A stretch of 64,000 nucleotides of DNA, taken from NCBI RefSeq assembly GCF_028743515.2, contig NZ_CP117969.2:2203501-2267500 (forward strand), given 5' to 3'. Within the stretch, counting starts at the first letter, position 1. Each line of letters starts with the position of its first letter. Positions 17,610 to 25,545 of this stretch are shown here, one piece after another. Position numbers and translations under genes: made by a program. The notes under the pieces are model-generated. The model did no database searches, was not told where the DNA came from, and saw only the letters and a list, made by a program, of their open reading frames with translations. The stretch is from Imtechella halotolerans. GTDB lineage: Bacteria > Bacteroidota > Bacteroidia > Flavobacteriales > Flavobacteriaceae.

Positions 17610-18283
17610 CGCTTAATTTTAAACCGAATATAAGTAATCGGTTTTCCTTGCTCAAGATACTGATTTTCGTAAAAAGTTTGTATGGAAGTTACTTCTTCTG
17701 GAGCACCTTCATTTCGGTATATGTTATGATTGGCATATATGACTTCATGTCCTAGTCCATGTAATAACCCTAAAGTGTACCCGTGCATAAATTCACTATC
17801 TGTTTTAAGATGCATCAGGCCACTAGGTTTTAGTACCTTTTTATAACGCTCAAGGAATGCCTCATTAGTCATTCGATGTTTGGTGCGTTTATATTTAATT
17901 TGAGGATCTGGAAAGGTTATCCAAATTTCCGAAACTTCATTTTCTGCAAAAAAACAATCAATTAATTCAATTTGGGTACGTAAAAAGGCAGTATTTGTAA
18001 TTCCATCCTCCATAGCTGTCTTGGCTCCTCTCCAGAAACGTGCTCCCTTTATGTCTATTCCTATAAAATTTTTCTCTGGAAATTTCTTGGCTAGATTCAC
18101 TGTATACTCACCCTTACCACAACCTAACTCAAGAACAATAGGATTATCATTCTTGAAAAATTCGTCATTCCACTTTCCCTTTAACGGAAAAACTCCACTT
18201 ACTGCCTCCTCTCGGGTCGGTTGGATAACATTATTAAAGGTTTCATTCTCTCTGAATCTCTTGAGTTTATTCTTGCTTCCCAA
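17606..18283 (-). CDS. trmB: tRNA (guanine(46)-N7)-methyltransferase
   Basis: 225 residues. The class I SAM-binding motif ELGCGKGEYTVNLAKKFPEKNFIGIDIKG and the TrmB signature ITFPDPQIKYKRTKHRMTNEAFL are clear. It forms m7G46 in the variable loop of tRNAs. The start is TTG at 18283: no in-frame ATG or GTG lies between it and the upstream stop, and the resulting N-terminus (M)GSKNKLKRF is the one expected for the family. It is the first gene of an overlapping operon with lysE-type and ATL genes. Confidence 0.93.
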   Translation of the reverse strand: MGSKNKLKRFRENETFNNVIQPTREEAVSGVFPLKGKWNDEFFKNDNPIVLELGCGKGEYTVNLAKKFPEKNFIGIDIKGARFWRGAKTAMEDGITNTAFLRTQIELIDCFFAENEVSEIWITFPDPQIKYKRTKHRMTNEAFLERYKKVLKPSGLMHLKTDSEFMHGYTLGLLHGLGHEVIYANHNIYRNEGAPEEVTSIQTFYENQYLEQGKPITYIRFKIKR

Positions 18284-18413
18284 AACAATTATTTAATTTT
18301 TTGACAAAACTACGGAAATCTTTATCAGTACAAAAGCATGTATTTTTGCTTAAAGCATAGTTTAAACACTTAATAATAATATTTTCAATAGACAGATCAA
18401 GGATACCTATCCC

Positions 18414-19475
18414 ATGAATACCGAAAAACGAATATTAGTAGCTCCCTTAAACTGGGGTTTAGGTCATGCTACCCGCTGCATACCAGTAATAAGGGCTCTC
18501 ATTTCAAAAGGCTACCACCCCATTTTAGCATCTGATGGGGTTGCATTGGCTCTATTAAGAAAGGAGTTCCCTGGTTTAGAGGCTTTTGAACTTCCTTCCT
18601 ACCAAATCACCTATGCTAAGAAAGGATACCTTTTTAAACTAAAGCTACTTTTCGATTCTCCAAAACTCTACAAGGCTATTAGTAAAGAGAAAAAAGCATT
18701 AAAAAAACTTATTGAAGAATACCCTATAGATGGTATCATTTCAGACAATCGATTAGGAATTTGTCACAAAAACATACCTTCAGTTTTTATAACTCATCAA
18801 CTCAATGTACTTAGTGGAAATACCACATGGCTCAGCACTCAAATACATCAGATTTATATTAAAAAGTTTACAGAATGTTGGATTCCTGATGTTGAAGGAA
18901 ATCCTAATCTAAGTGGAAAACTTGGGCATCTAAAAAAGTCCATATTCCCTGTAAAATATATGGGTCCCATTAGTAGAATTGAAAAAAAAGAGCTCCCAAA
19001 AAAATACGACATTATGGCTCTTTTATCTGGACCAGAACCTCAGCGCACCTTCTTGGAACACATACTCCTAAACCAACTACATGCCTATCAAGGTAATATT
19101 CTACTGGTAAAGGGAGTTATTGAGGAGGAACAAACTATTGTCAGGGATAATCATATTACTATTTACAATTTCATGAATAGTACACAACTGCAAAAAGCTT
19201 TCAATGAAAGTGAAATAGTTATCTCTAGAAGTGGTTACACCACCATAATGGACCTCGCTAAATTAAATAAAAAGGCATTTTTCATTCCAACTCCAGGACA
19301 ATACGAGCAGGAGTATCTCGCAAAAAGACTGCACAAACTAGGACTTGTTCCATATTCTAAACAAGAAAAATTTTCTTTGAAAAAATTGGAAAAAATTGAA
19401 GAATACAAAGGACTTGAACAAGTAAATCACCTAACGGATTGGAATGAGTTATTTAGACTTTTCGAGAGTAAATGA
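18414..19475 (+). CDS. glycosyltransferase, MurG/GT28-like fold
   Basis: 353 residues. The N-terminus ILVAPLNWGLGHATRCIPVIRALISKGY carries the GxGH-type motif of GT-B enzymes related to MurG and to UDP-N-acetylglucosamine:LPS transferases. The C-terminal half has the nucleotide-sugar-binding stretch SEIVISRSGYTTIMDLAKLNKKAFFIPTPGQYEQEYLAKRL, which matches the GT28 C-terminal domain. No signal peptide; it probably works at the cytoplasmic membrane face on an envelope glycan. It is monocistronic and its last 27 bp overlap the end of the convergent histidine kinase gene. Donor and acceptor are unknown. Confidence 0.8.
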   Translation: MNTEKRILVAPLNWGLGHATRCIPVIRALISKGYHPILASDGVALALLRKEFPGLEAFELPSYQITYAKKGYLFKLKLLFDSPKLYKAISKEKKALKKLIEEYPIDGIISDNRLGICHKNIPSVFITHQLNVLSGNTTWLSTQIHQIYIKKFTECWIPDVEGNPNLSGKLGHLKKSIFPVKYMGPISRIEKKELPKKYDIMALLSGPEPQRTFLEHILLNQLHAYQGNILLVKGVIEEEQTIVRDNHITIYNFMNSTQLQKAFNESEIVISRSGYTTIMDLAKLNKKAFFIPTPGQYEQEYLAKRLHKLGLVPYSKQEKFSLKKLEKIEEYKGLEQVNHLTDWNELFRLFESK

Positions 19476-20489
19476 GAATTCAGAACCGACACCATGAACA
19501 CTTTCCACATAAATCTTTTCATGATGGGCCTCTATTATATGCTTTACAATTGACAACCCTAAGCCGGACCCTCCTTCTTTTCTATTACCACTTTTATCAA
19601 CCCGATAGAAACGTTCAAAAAGCCTTGGTATATGTTGTTTTTCTATTCCTTCTCCATTATCAGTTATACGTACAATAACTTTATTTTTGATTAAATTTTC
19701 AACGCTAACTTCTGTTGTACCATCATCTTTTCCATACTTTATAGAATTCATCACTAAATTCATTACCACTTGTTGAATACGTTCCTTGTCAGCCCAAACA
19801 TCTATAGGCTTATACTTCATGTCAAATGTAAGTGTGATATTTTTTTTGGCAGCCCTCATTTCTAAAAGATCAAAAACACCCTGAATTAGCTCTACAATAT
19901 CGAATTTCTCATATTCTAAATTAAGCTCTCCCGCCTCTAGCTTAGAGATCATGTCCAAATCTTTCACAATATAGGTTAGTCTTTCCACTCCCTTCGCAGC
20001 ACGTTGAAGATATTTTTTTCTAATATTTTTATCCTCCATAGCTCCATCCAATAGGGTATGAATATAACCTTGAACCGTAAACAAAGGTGTTTTGAGCTCA
20101 TGAGAAACATTTCCCATAAACTCTTTCCGATAATTTTCGCGAACTTTTAACGTTTCAATTTCCAACTTTTTGTCCTTTGCAAATTTCTCTATTTCTCGTG
20201 TTAGTGTAACCATATCAGTTGTAACTGGCTGGTTTTGAAACGATGTAGATTCTAGCAAGCTAACATCATCATATATTTTTTTAATACGGCGATAGATAAA
20301 GAATTCAACCCTATACTGCAGAATAAAAAAACTCATACTGTATAAAGCAATTGCAAACCATAACACAATCCATAACGAAGTATCAGTACCTAAATAAAGC
20401 ATCAAGGCTAATACTATCGAAGCTATAAGTGTAATATAGGCTGCCGATTTAAAGGCAAATTTGTATGATTTTTTGGTAACACGAGTCAT
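19449..20489 (-). CDS. sensor histidine kinase, PhoR-like
   Basis: 346 residues. Two transmembrane helices (about 13-34 and 39-58) with almost no periplasmic loop, a short linker, the HisKA motif GNVSHELKTPLFTVQGY (phospho-accepting His130) and a HATPase_c domain with N box NLVMNSIKYG, G1 ITDNGEGI and G2 GGSGLGLSIVKHI. The minimal sensor region suggests sensing within the membrane or through a partner, as in PhoR with PstSCAB/PhoU. It pairs with the upstream PhoB-like regulator gene (99-bp gap) but also has its own promoter at 20495-20523, which would give a nearly leaderless transcript. Confidence 0.93.
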   Translation of the reverse strand: MTRVTKKSYKFAFKSAAYITLIASIVLALMLYLGTDTSLWIVLWFAIALYSMSFFILQYRVEFFIYRRIKKIYDDVSLLESTSFQNQPVTTDMVTLTREIEKFAKDKKLEIETLKVRENYRKEFMGNVSHELKTPLFTVQGYIHTLLDGAMEDKNIRKKYLQRAAKGVERLTYIVKDLDMISKLEAGELNLEYEKFDIVELIQGVFDLLEMRAAKKNITLTFDMKYKPIDVWADKERIQQVVMNLVMNSIKYGKDDGTTEVSVENLIKNKVIVRITDNGEGIEKQHIPRLFERFYRVDKSGNRKEGGSGLGLSIVKHIIEAHHEKIYVESVHGVGSEFSFTLEKSK

Positions 20490-20494
20490 GCTGA

Positions 20495-20523
20495 CAAATA
20501 TACGCAGAGTAAACAGAGGTCAA
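20495..20523 (-). promoter_or_regulatory. internal promoter of the histidine kinase gene
   Basis: Minus strand: TTG (20521-20523), 18-bp spacer, TATATTTG (20495-20502), a full match to the flavobacterial promoter TTG-N17-23-TAnnTTTG. The -7 box ends 6 bp before the start codon (A at 20489), so the predicted transcript start falls on or next to the ATG. Confidence 0.5.
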
Positions 20524-20588
20524 GGTTGCAACTCCACAAATGAAGTGATTAGGTTGCACCAAGTTTTTTTAAAAAAGCCTTACTCCTT

Positions 20589-21275
20589 TTATAAGACAAA
20601 CTTATAGCCTACACCTTTTACGGTTTTAAAATGATCGTCTCCTATCTTCTCTCGTAACTTTCTAATATGAACATCAATAGTACGACCACCTACGATAACC
20701 TCATTCCCCCATACTTTATCAAGAATTTCTTCTCTTTTAAATACTTTACCGGGACGAGATGCTAATAACGAAAGAAGTTCAAATTCTTTGCGAGGTAAAA
20801 TAATTTCTTCACCTTCCTGAATAATTTTATATTCATCGCGGTTAATAATTATTTCACCAACCTTTACAATACTACCAAGACCATTCTCTTCTTCCTTGAA
20901 ACGACGCAATAATGCCTTTACCTTACTTACAAGCACCTTTGGCTTTATTGGTTTGGTTATATAATCATCAGCACCAGCATCAAATCCAGCTACTTGCGAA
21001 TAATCTTCACCCCTAGCTGTTAGAAATGTAATAACTGTTTCAGAAAGTTCTGGGATCTTCCGTATTTGTTCACAAGCCTCAATGCCATCCATTTCTGGCA
21101 TCATTACATCCATAATAATAAGGTGAGGTTGCTCCTTTTTAGCTTTACTTACGGCCTCTTGACCATTTTTTGCAGTAGAAATTTGATATCCTTCATTGGA
21201 GAGGTTATATCCCACAATCTCTAAGATATCTGGTTCATCATCTACCAAAAGAATTTTAATGTCCTTTTTTTTCAT
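20589..21275 (-). CDS. OmpR/PhoB family response regulator
   Basis: 228 residues. The receiver domain (4-125) has acidic pocket Asp12/Asp13, phosphorylation site Asp56 (IIMDVMMPEMDG), the Thr of VITFLTARG and Lys of ITKPIKP. A winged-helix DNA-binding domain (about 132-228: EFELLSLLASRPGKVFKREEILDKVWGNEVIVGGRTIDVHIRKLREKIG) follows. It is the cognate partner of the adjacent histidine kinase. The high similarity to PhoB-type regulators of Bacteroidota suggests phosphate control, but the signal is inferred. Its promoter (21301-21330) and upstream 11-bp-spaced repeats (21347-21384) suggest autoregulation. Confidence 0.93.
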   Translation of the reverse strand: MKKKDIKILLVDDEPDILEIVGYNLSNEGYQISTAKNGQEAVSKAKKEQPHLIIMDVMMPEMDGIEACEQIRKIPELSETVITFLTARGEDYSQVAGFDAGADDYITKPIKPKVLVSKVKALLRRFKEEENGLGSIVKVGEIIINRDEYKIIQEGEEIILPRKEFELLSLLASRPGKVFKREEILDKVWGNEVIVGGRTIDVHIRKLREKIGDDHFKTVKGVGYKFVL

Positions 21276-21300
21276 CGTAGCTGTGTGTTATTTAGCGCCT

Positions 21301-21330
21301 CAAAAGTAAAGATAATATTAAATTGACAAA
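21301..21330 (-). promoter_or_regulatory. promoter of the PhoB-like response regulator
   Basis: Minus strand: TTTG (21327-21330), 18-bp spacer, TACTTTTG (21301-21308). Both boxes match the Bacteroidota consensus TTTG / TAnnTTTG with ideal spacing; the leader would be about 20 nt. Confidence 0.6.
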
Positions 21331-21346
21331 GTAGCATCTATGCATG

Positions 21347-21384
21347 GTAACAAAAACGTAACACGATACTTACAGTAGGTTAAC
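21347..21384. promoter_or_regulatory. GTAAC direct repeats, candidate response-regulator binding site
   Basis: GTAAC occurs at 21347-21351 and 21358-21362 (11-bp period, one helical turn), followed by GTTAAC at 21379-21384 about two turns further. OmpR/PhoB-family dimers bind 11-bp-period direct repeats, and this array starts 17 bp upstream of the -33 box of the regulator's own promoter. Confidence 0.35.
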
Positions 21385-21662
21385 AACTATAAAAGATTCA
21401 TCATTTTTGTCCCGTTATCATCCATATATTCCCTTATACTTACATATTTAAAGGATCATTAAACTACCTTTTATATTATTATTAACCAAGTTAAATCTCC
21501 AAAATGTCAAACCTTTCAATTTCATTTCATAAGTCACTTTTTGGTCATTGAAAGACTTAAATTAACAGTATTCTATAAATAGAGCATACTTTTTAATATT
21601 TCTGCCTCACTATATTTATCCTTACTTTTACAGCACAAAAAAACAGTACAAAATTCACGCCA

Positions 21663-22640
21663 GTGAAAACAAATGCTATTTTCAATATCGATACTCCTGA
21701 AGCATTTGAGGCTCAGGCCATCCAAACCTTTACTTATCAATATAAGAATAATAAGGTATATAGACATTTTTGTGATTTATTACATCGCACTCCGCAAACC
21801 GTAAAACATTTAAAAGAAATCCCATTTTTACCTATCCAATTTTTTAAATCACATGAGGTAATATGCGGGAATCATACGCCTGAAATAGTATTTACTAGTA
21901 GTGGCACCACTGGCAGCATAACCAGCAAGCACGGAGTAATCGATTTACAAATATATAGAGAGAGTTATCGAAATGGTTTTACTCATCATTATGGCGACAT
22001 ACAAGATTATGTCGTACTAGCTTTACTCCCTTCCTATTTAGAACGTAATGGCTCTTCCCTTATTTATATGGTAGAAGATCTCATTAAGCAATCAAACCAG
22101 CCCGAAAGTGGGTTTTATTTGAACAATCTTACTGAACTTATCCAACAATTAAAATTATTGGACAATCAAGGAAGAAAGATACTCTTAATTGGAGTTTCGT
22201 TCGCACTCCTGGATTTGGTAGAGCTTCAGACTCTTGAATTAAAAAACACCATTGTAATGGAAACAGGAGGCATGAAGGGGCGTAGAAAAGAATTAATTCG
22301 CGAGGAATTACACTCGTTGCTTATTGCGGGACTAGGAGTATCATTTATTCATTCTGAATACGGTATGACCGAGCTATTATCACAAGCCTACTCTAAAGGA
22401 AATGGCCTATTTGAAACTGTCCCTTGGATGAAAATTTTTACACGTGATCCTGAAGACCCATTAAGCTTTCAAAGCTATGGGAAAACTGGAGGCATAAACA
22501 TTATTGATTTAGCTAATTATCATTCCTGTAGTTTTATTGCTACTCAAGATTTAGGAAAAGTATACCCTGATGGATCATTTGAAGTGATTGGTCGTTTTGA
22601 TAATTCAGATATACGGGGGTGCAACTTAATGGTTTTATAA
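21663..22640 (+). CDS. LuxE-like acyl-protein synthetase / acyltransferase
   Basis: 325 residues resembling the LuxE/acyl-protein synthetase family of adenylate-forming enzymes: EIPFLPIQFFKSHEV, the P-loop-like VFTSSGTTGS (around 78-87) and the C-terminal SEYGMTELLSQAYS, which matches the adenylation A5-type motif YGxTE. LuxE activates fatty acids for the bioluminescence reductase; here no lux genes are present, so the acyl substrate is unknown. The start codon appears to be GTG at 21663. A perfect bidirectional terminator follows the stop. In Flavobacteriia this orphan gene is common. Confidence 0.78.
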   Translation: MKTNAIFNIDTPEAFEAQAIQTFTYQYKNNKVYRHFCDLLHRTPQTVKHLKEIPFLPIQFFKSHEVICGNHTPEIVFTSSGTTGSITSKHGVIDLQIYRESYRNGFTHHYGDIQDYVVLALLPSYLERNGSSLIYMVEDLIKQSNQPESGFYLNNLTELIQQLKLLDNQGRKILLIGVSFALLDLVELQTLELKNTIVMETGGMKGRRKELIREELHSLLIAGLGVSFIHSEYGMTELLSQAYSKGNGLFETVPWMKIFTRDPEDPLSFQSYGKTGGINIIDLANYHSCSFIATQDLGKVYPDGSFEVIGRFDNSDIRGCNLMVL

Positions 22641-22678
22641 ATAACAAAAGCCTTCTCAAAAAGAAGGCTTTTGTTATT
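22640..22678. terminator. bidirectional terminator between the luxE-like gene and tyrS
   Basis: A perfect 17-bp inverted repeat (22640-22656 and 22662-22678) with a 5-nt loop; the GC-rich core AGCCTTCT is flanked by A/T-rich outer arms, giving U-rich tails on both strands. Confidence 0.85.
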
Positions 22679-22692
22679 TAATATTAATAAAG

Positions 22693-23988
22693 TTATTTAA
22701 CTACTAGCACAAAGTAATTCTTTTTACCACGTTGCAACAACACAAACTTTCCATTAATAAGATCCTCCGAATTAATAATATATGATTCGGAAACTTTTTC
22801 CTTATTAACAGATATTGAATTTTCTTGCAATGCACGTCTAGCTTCTCCATTGGATTTCAAAAAACCTGTTTGTCCTGAAAGAGCTACAATTATGTCCAGT
22901 CCATTTTCAATATCCTCTATTGCTATTTCAGACTTAGGAACACCTTCAAAAACATCAAGGAAGGTTTTTTCATTTAAACCCTTTAAATCTTCAGATGTAG
23001 AGTTACCAAACAAAATATCTGATGCTTTTACAGCATTCTCATACTCATCACGTGAATGTACCATAACCGTCACTTCTTCAGCTAATCTTCGCTGCAAAAC
23101 ACGTTCATGAGGCGCCCCTTTATGCGTAGCTACTAAAGCTTCTATGGTTTGTCGATCCAATGATGTGAAAATCTTAATATATCGCTCGGCATCTTCATCA
23201 GAAGTATTTAACCAATATTGATAAAATTTATAAGGAGATGTGCGCTCAGCATCTAACCATACGTTACCTCCTTCAGACTTTCCGAATTTAGTTCCATCCG
23301 CTTTCGTTATTAGTGGACATGTCAATGCAAAAGCCTTGCCTCCGGCAACTCGGCGAATTAGTTCAGTACCAGTTGTAATATTACCCCATTGATCACTTCC
23401 TCCCATTTGCAAAGTACATCCCTTCTCACGGAATAAATGTAAAAAGTCATATCCTTGCACCAACTGATATGTAAATTCCGTAAAAGACATTCCTTCAGCC
23501 GAATCAGAAGTTAAACGTTTTTTAACAGAGTCTTTTGCCATCATATAGTTTACAGTGATGTGTTTCCCTACATCACGTATGAACTCTAAGAAAGAAAAAT
23601 GTTTCATCCAGTCATAGTTGTTCACCAAAACGGCTGCATTCGGAGATTCACTTTCAAAATCAAGAAAGCGAGCCAACTGTGATTTTAACGCATCTTGATT
23701 CCGGCGTAAAGTTGGTTCGTCCAACAAATTGCGTTCATTAGATTTCCCTGATGGATCTCCAATCATTCCAGTGGCACCACCTACCAATGCGTAAGGCTTA
23801 TGTCCACAAGCTTGAAAATGCTTTAAAATCATCACACTAACCATGTGACCAATATGCAGTGAATCGGCTGTAGGGTCAAATCCTATATAGGCCGCCCGCA
23901 TGGATTCCATTAGGTGTTCTTCAGTACCCGGCATGACATCATGAATCATGCCTCTCCAGCGGAGCTCTTCAATAAAATTCTTTGACAT
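22693..23988 (-). CDS. tyrS: tyrosyl-tRNA synthetase
   Basis: 431 residues, normal for the bacterial enzyme. Class I signatures: HIGH as [10 protein letters not shown] (about 41-50) and KMSKS as [10 protein letters not shown] (about 236-245). [25 protein letters not shown] matches the tyrosine-binding region. A C-terminal S4 RNA-binding domain (about 365-431) includes [23 protein letters not shown]. It charges tRNA-Tyr in the cytoplasm. Monocistronic, bounded by a bidirectional terminator at its 3' end and a TAnnTTTG -7 box 24 bp upstream of its start. Confidence 0.97.
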   Translation of the reverse strand: MSKNFIEELRWRGMIHDVMPGTEEHLMESMRAAYIGFDPTADSLHIGHMVSVMILKHFQACGHKPYALVGGATGMIGDPSGKSNERNLLDEPTLRRNQDALKSQLARFLDFESESPNAAVLVNNYDWMKHFSFLEFIRDVGKHITVNYMMAKDSVKKRLTSDSAEGMSFTEFTYQLVQGYDFLHLFREKGCTLQMGGSDQWGNITTGTELIRRVAGGKAFALTCPLITKADGTKFGKSEGGNVWLDAERTSPYKFYQYWLNTSDEDAERYIKIFTSLDRQTIEALVATHKGAPHERVLQRRLAEEVTVMVHSRDEYENAVKASDILFGNSTSEDLKGLNEKTFLDVFEGVPKSEIAIEDIENGLDIIVALSGQTGFLKSNGEARRALQENSISVNKEKVSESYIINSEDLINGKFVLLQRGKKNYFVLVVK

Positions 23989-24011
23989 TTTCTACAATTT
24001 TTATAACCGCG

Positions 24012-24019
24012 CAAAGATA
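24012..24019 (-). promoter_or_regulatory. candidate -7 box of tyrS
   Basis: TATCTTTG on the minus strand, 24 bp upstream of the tyrS ATG. No TTG is seen at the proper distance, so only the -7 element is supported. Confidence 0.4.
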
Positions 24020-24064
24020 CGCAAATATGCTTTTTACCTGATCTGAAAAGAAGTATAATCTCAA

Positions 24065-24072
24065 TAAATTTG
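24065..24072 (+). promoter_or_regulatory. -7 box of the epimerase gene, decides its start
   Basis: TAAATTTG matches TAnnTTTG. Transcription would begin near 24077-24079, so the upstream in-frame TTG (24070) lies inside the promoter and the ATG at 24085 must be the start, with a leader of only 6-8 nt. Confidence 0.45.
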
Positions 24073-24084
24073 TATTTTCGCACT

Positions 24085-25083
24085 ATGATTTTAGTTACCG
24101 GCGGCACAGGTATGGTGGGAGCGCATTTGCTATACCAATTGGTTTTACAAGGAGAACAAGTACGCGCTATTCATCGACCTGACAGTTCTTTTGAAGGTGT
24201 AAAAACCGTTTTTGGATACTATTCCAATACCCCCGATACGCTTTTTAAGCGCATTGAATGGGTTGTTGCCGATATTACAGATATTCCTGAACTTACGAAT
24301 GCTTTTAAAGGTATTAGCCGTGTATATCACCTTGCGGCCATGATATCCTTCAATCCTTCGCAGTACAGACTACTTCGAAAATTCAATATTGAAGGAACTG
24401 CCAACATTGTAAATCTATGCATTGACCATAACGTAACTAAACTATGTTATGTGAGTAGCATTGCAACACTCTCCAGCGAAACTAAAAACAAACCAATAGA
24501 TGAAGAATCACATTGGAATCCAGAAGAACCACATACTATATATGCCATTACAAAATTTGGGGCAGAAATGGAAGTCTGGAGAGGTACTCAGGAAGGTCTC
24601 AATGCAGTAATTGTCAATCCTTCTGTTATTTTAGGCGCAGGTTTCTGGTTATCAGGTAGTGGGAAAATTTTTGGTAAAGCTAAAAAGGGTATTCCATTTT
24701 ATACACGAGGCGAGATGGGTTTTGTAGATGTAGAAGATGTCGCTATGGCTTGTATTATGCTCATGAATAGCCCTATTATAAACGAGCGTTTCATACTTAA
24801 TTCTGAAAATTGGAGCTACAAACGTCTATTACAAACCATTACCCAAAGACTTAATACTCCTGTTCCAAAATTAGAGTTGAAACCGTGGATATTACAAATA
24901 GGATGGCGTTTAGATTGGTTCTTTCACACCTTCTTTAGGACCAGAAGAAAACTTACCAAACGTACAGCAGCAACCTTAATAAATAGAAAATATTACAACA
25001 ATTCCAAAATAGAACAACAATTAGGCTTTCGCTTTAAACCTCTTGAAGATAGTATAACTACTATTTGTGAAAGAATGAAATAG
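24085..25083 (+). CDS. NAD-dependent epimerase/dehydratase (extended SDR family)
   Basis: 332 residues from the ATG at 24085. The Rossmann motif TGGTGMVGAHL begins at residue 5, and the SDR catalytic YxxxK appears as YAITKFGAEMEVW (Tyr and Lys around residue 155-159) with an upstream Ser in YVSSIATLSS. The overall form, with VYHLAAMISFNP and VNPSVILGAG, matches atypical/extended SDRs such as dihydroflavonol-reductase-like proteins of Bacteroidota. Substrate unknown. An in-frame TTG at 24070 was rejected because the family begins at the Rossmann strand and the promoter lies there. The stop is 1 bp from the convergent DUF4296 gene. Confidence 0.88.
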   Translation: MILVTGGTGMVGAHLLYQLVLQGEQVRAIHRPDSSFEGVKTVFGYYSNTPDTLFKRIEWVVADITDIPELTNAFKGISRVYHLAAMISFNPSQYRLLRKFNIEGTANIVNLCIDHNVTKLCYVSSIATLSSETKNKPIDEESHWNPEEPHTIYAITKFGAEMEVWRGTQEGLNAVIVNPSVILGAGFWLSGSGKIFGKAKKGIPFYTRGEMGFVDVEDVAMACIMLMNSPIINERFILNSENWSYKRLLQTITQRLNTPVPKLELKPWILQIGWRLDWFFHTFFRTRRKLTKRTAATLINRKYYNNSKIEQQLGFRFKPLEDSITTICERMK

Positions 25084-25084
25084 T

Positions 25085-25543
25085 TTACTCCTGAGTTATC
25101 AAGGTATCTCTCTTCCCCTTGCCCAGTTCCTTAATAGATAAAATACTGTCTGATTTTTTCTCCGAATTATTTTTATCCATATCAGATTCCTCATCTTGCA
25201 AGGCCTGCTCCTTTTCCATTGCTTCCTTTTGGGCATTAAGCCTTCCTTCTACTTCTTTGAAAATTTTAAGATATACATCTGGCCGAGAAGCGTAATAAAC
25301 CTTACTTTCAACTAATTGTAAACTATCAATTTGATACTTTTCATAGAGGTAGGTCTCTGGAAAAATATTATTCTCAATCAATATGTCTTGCTGTACACTT
25401 TTGGTGGCTGAAAGTACCGCCATATCATACATAATATCTACCATCTTCTTCCTAGGAATTAGATTTTCTGGTTTATCCATTATGTCCTTTCGACACGCAG
25501 CCAAGAACAAAAGCCCGAGACTGAACAAAAGTAATTTCCTCAT
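25085..25543 (-). CDS. DUF4296 lipoprotein
   Basis: 152 residues. A lipoprotein signal ends LAAC (Cys17). The conserved DUF4296 core PENLIPRKKMVDIMYDMAVL is followed by YEKYQIDSLQLVESKVYYASRPDVYLKIFKEVEGRL. The C-terminal tail is charged and low-complexity (KEQALQDEESDMDKNNSEKKSDS). The family is restricted to Bacteroidota and has no known function. It follows the dihydroorotase gene by 2 bp and shares its operon with a GT2 enzyme, so it is probably a constitutive envelope lipoprotein. Confidence 0.85.
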   Translation of the reverse strand: MRKLLLFSLGLLFLAACRKDIMDKPENLIPRKKMVDIMYDMAVLSATKSVQQDILIENNIFPETYLYEKYQIDSLQLVESKVYYASRPDVYLKIFKEVEGRLNAQKEAMEKEQALQDEESDMDKNNSEKKSDSILSIKELGKGKRDTLITQE

Positions 25544-25545
25544 AA

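Larger units (their letters stand above)
21276..21662. other. intergenic region holding the regulator promoter and candidate binding repeats
   Basis: 387 bp between the response regulator and the LuxE-like gene. The regulator-proximal part has a full promoter (21301-21330) and the direct repeats at 21347-21384. The remaining 270 bp are AT-rich and show no gene, RNA or hairpin I can support. Confidence 0.5.

Noticed and set aside
16971-18283. Longer TrmB start upstream of the TTG at 18283
   Set aside because: Upstream codons are GTT, ATT and ATA and then a stop, so no better start exists.
21573-21767. 64-residue minus-strand ORF overlapping the LuxE-like gene start
   Set aside because: Overlaps a recognised gene, and composition is not protein-like; no promoter.
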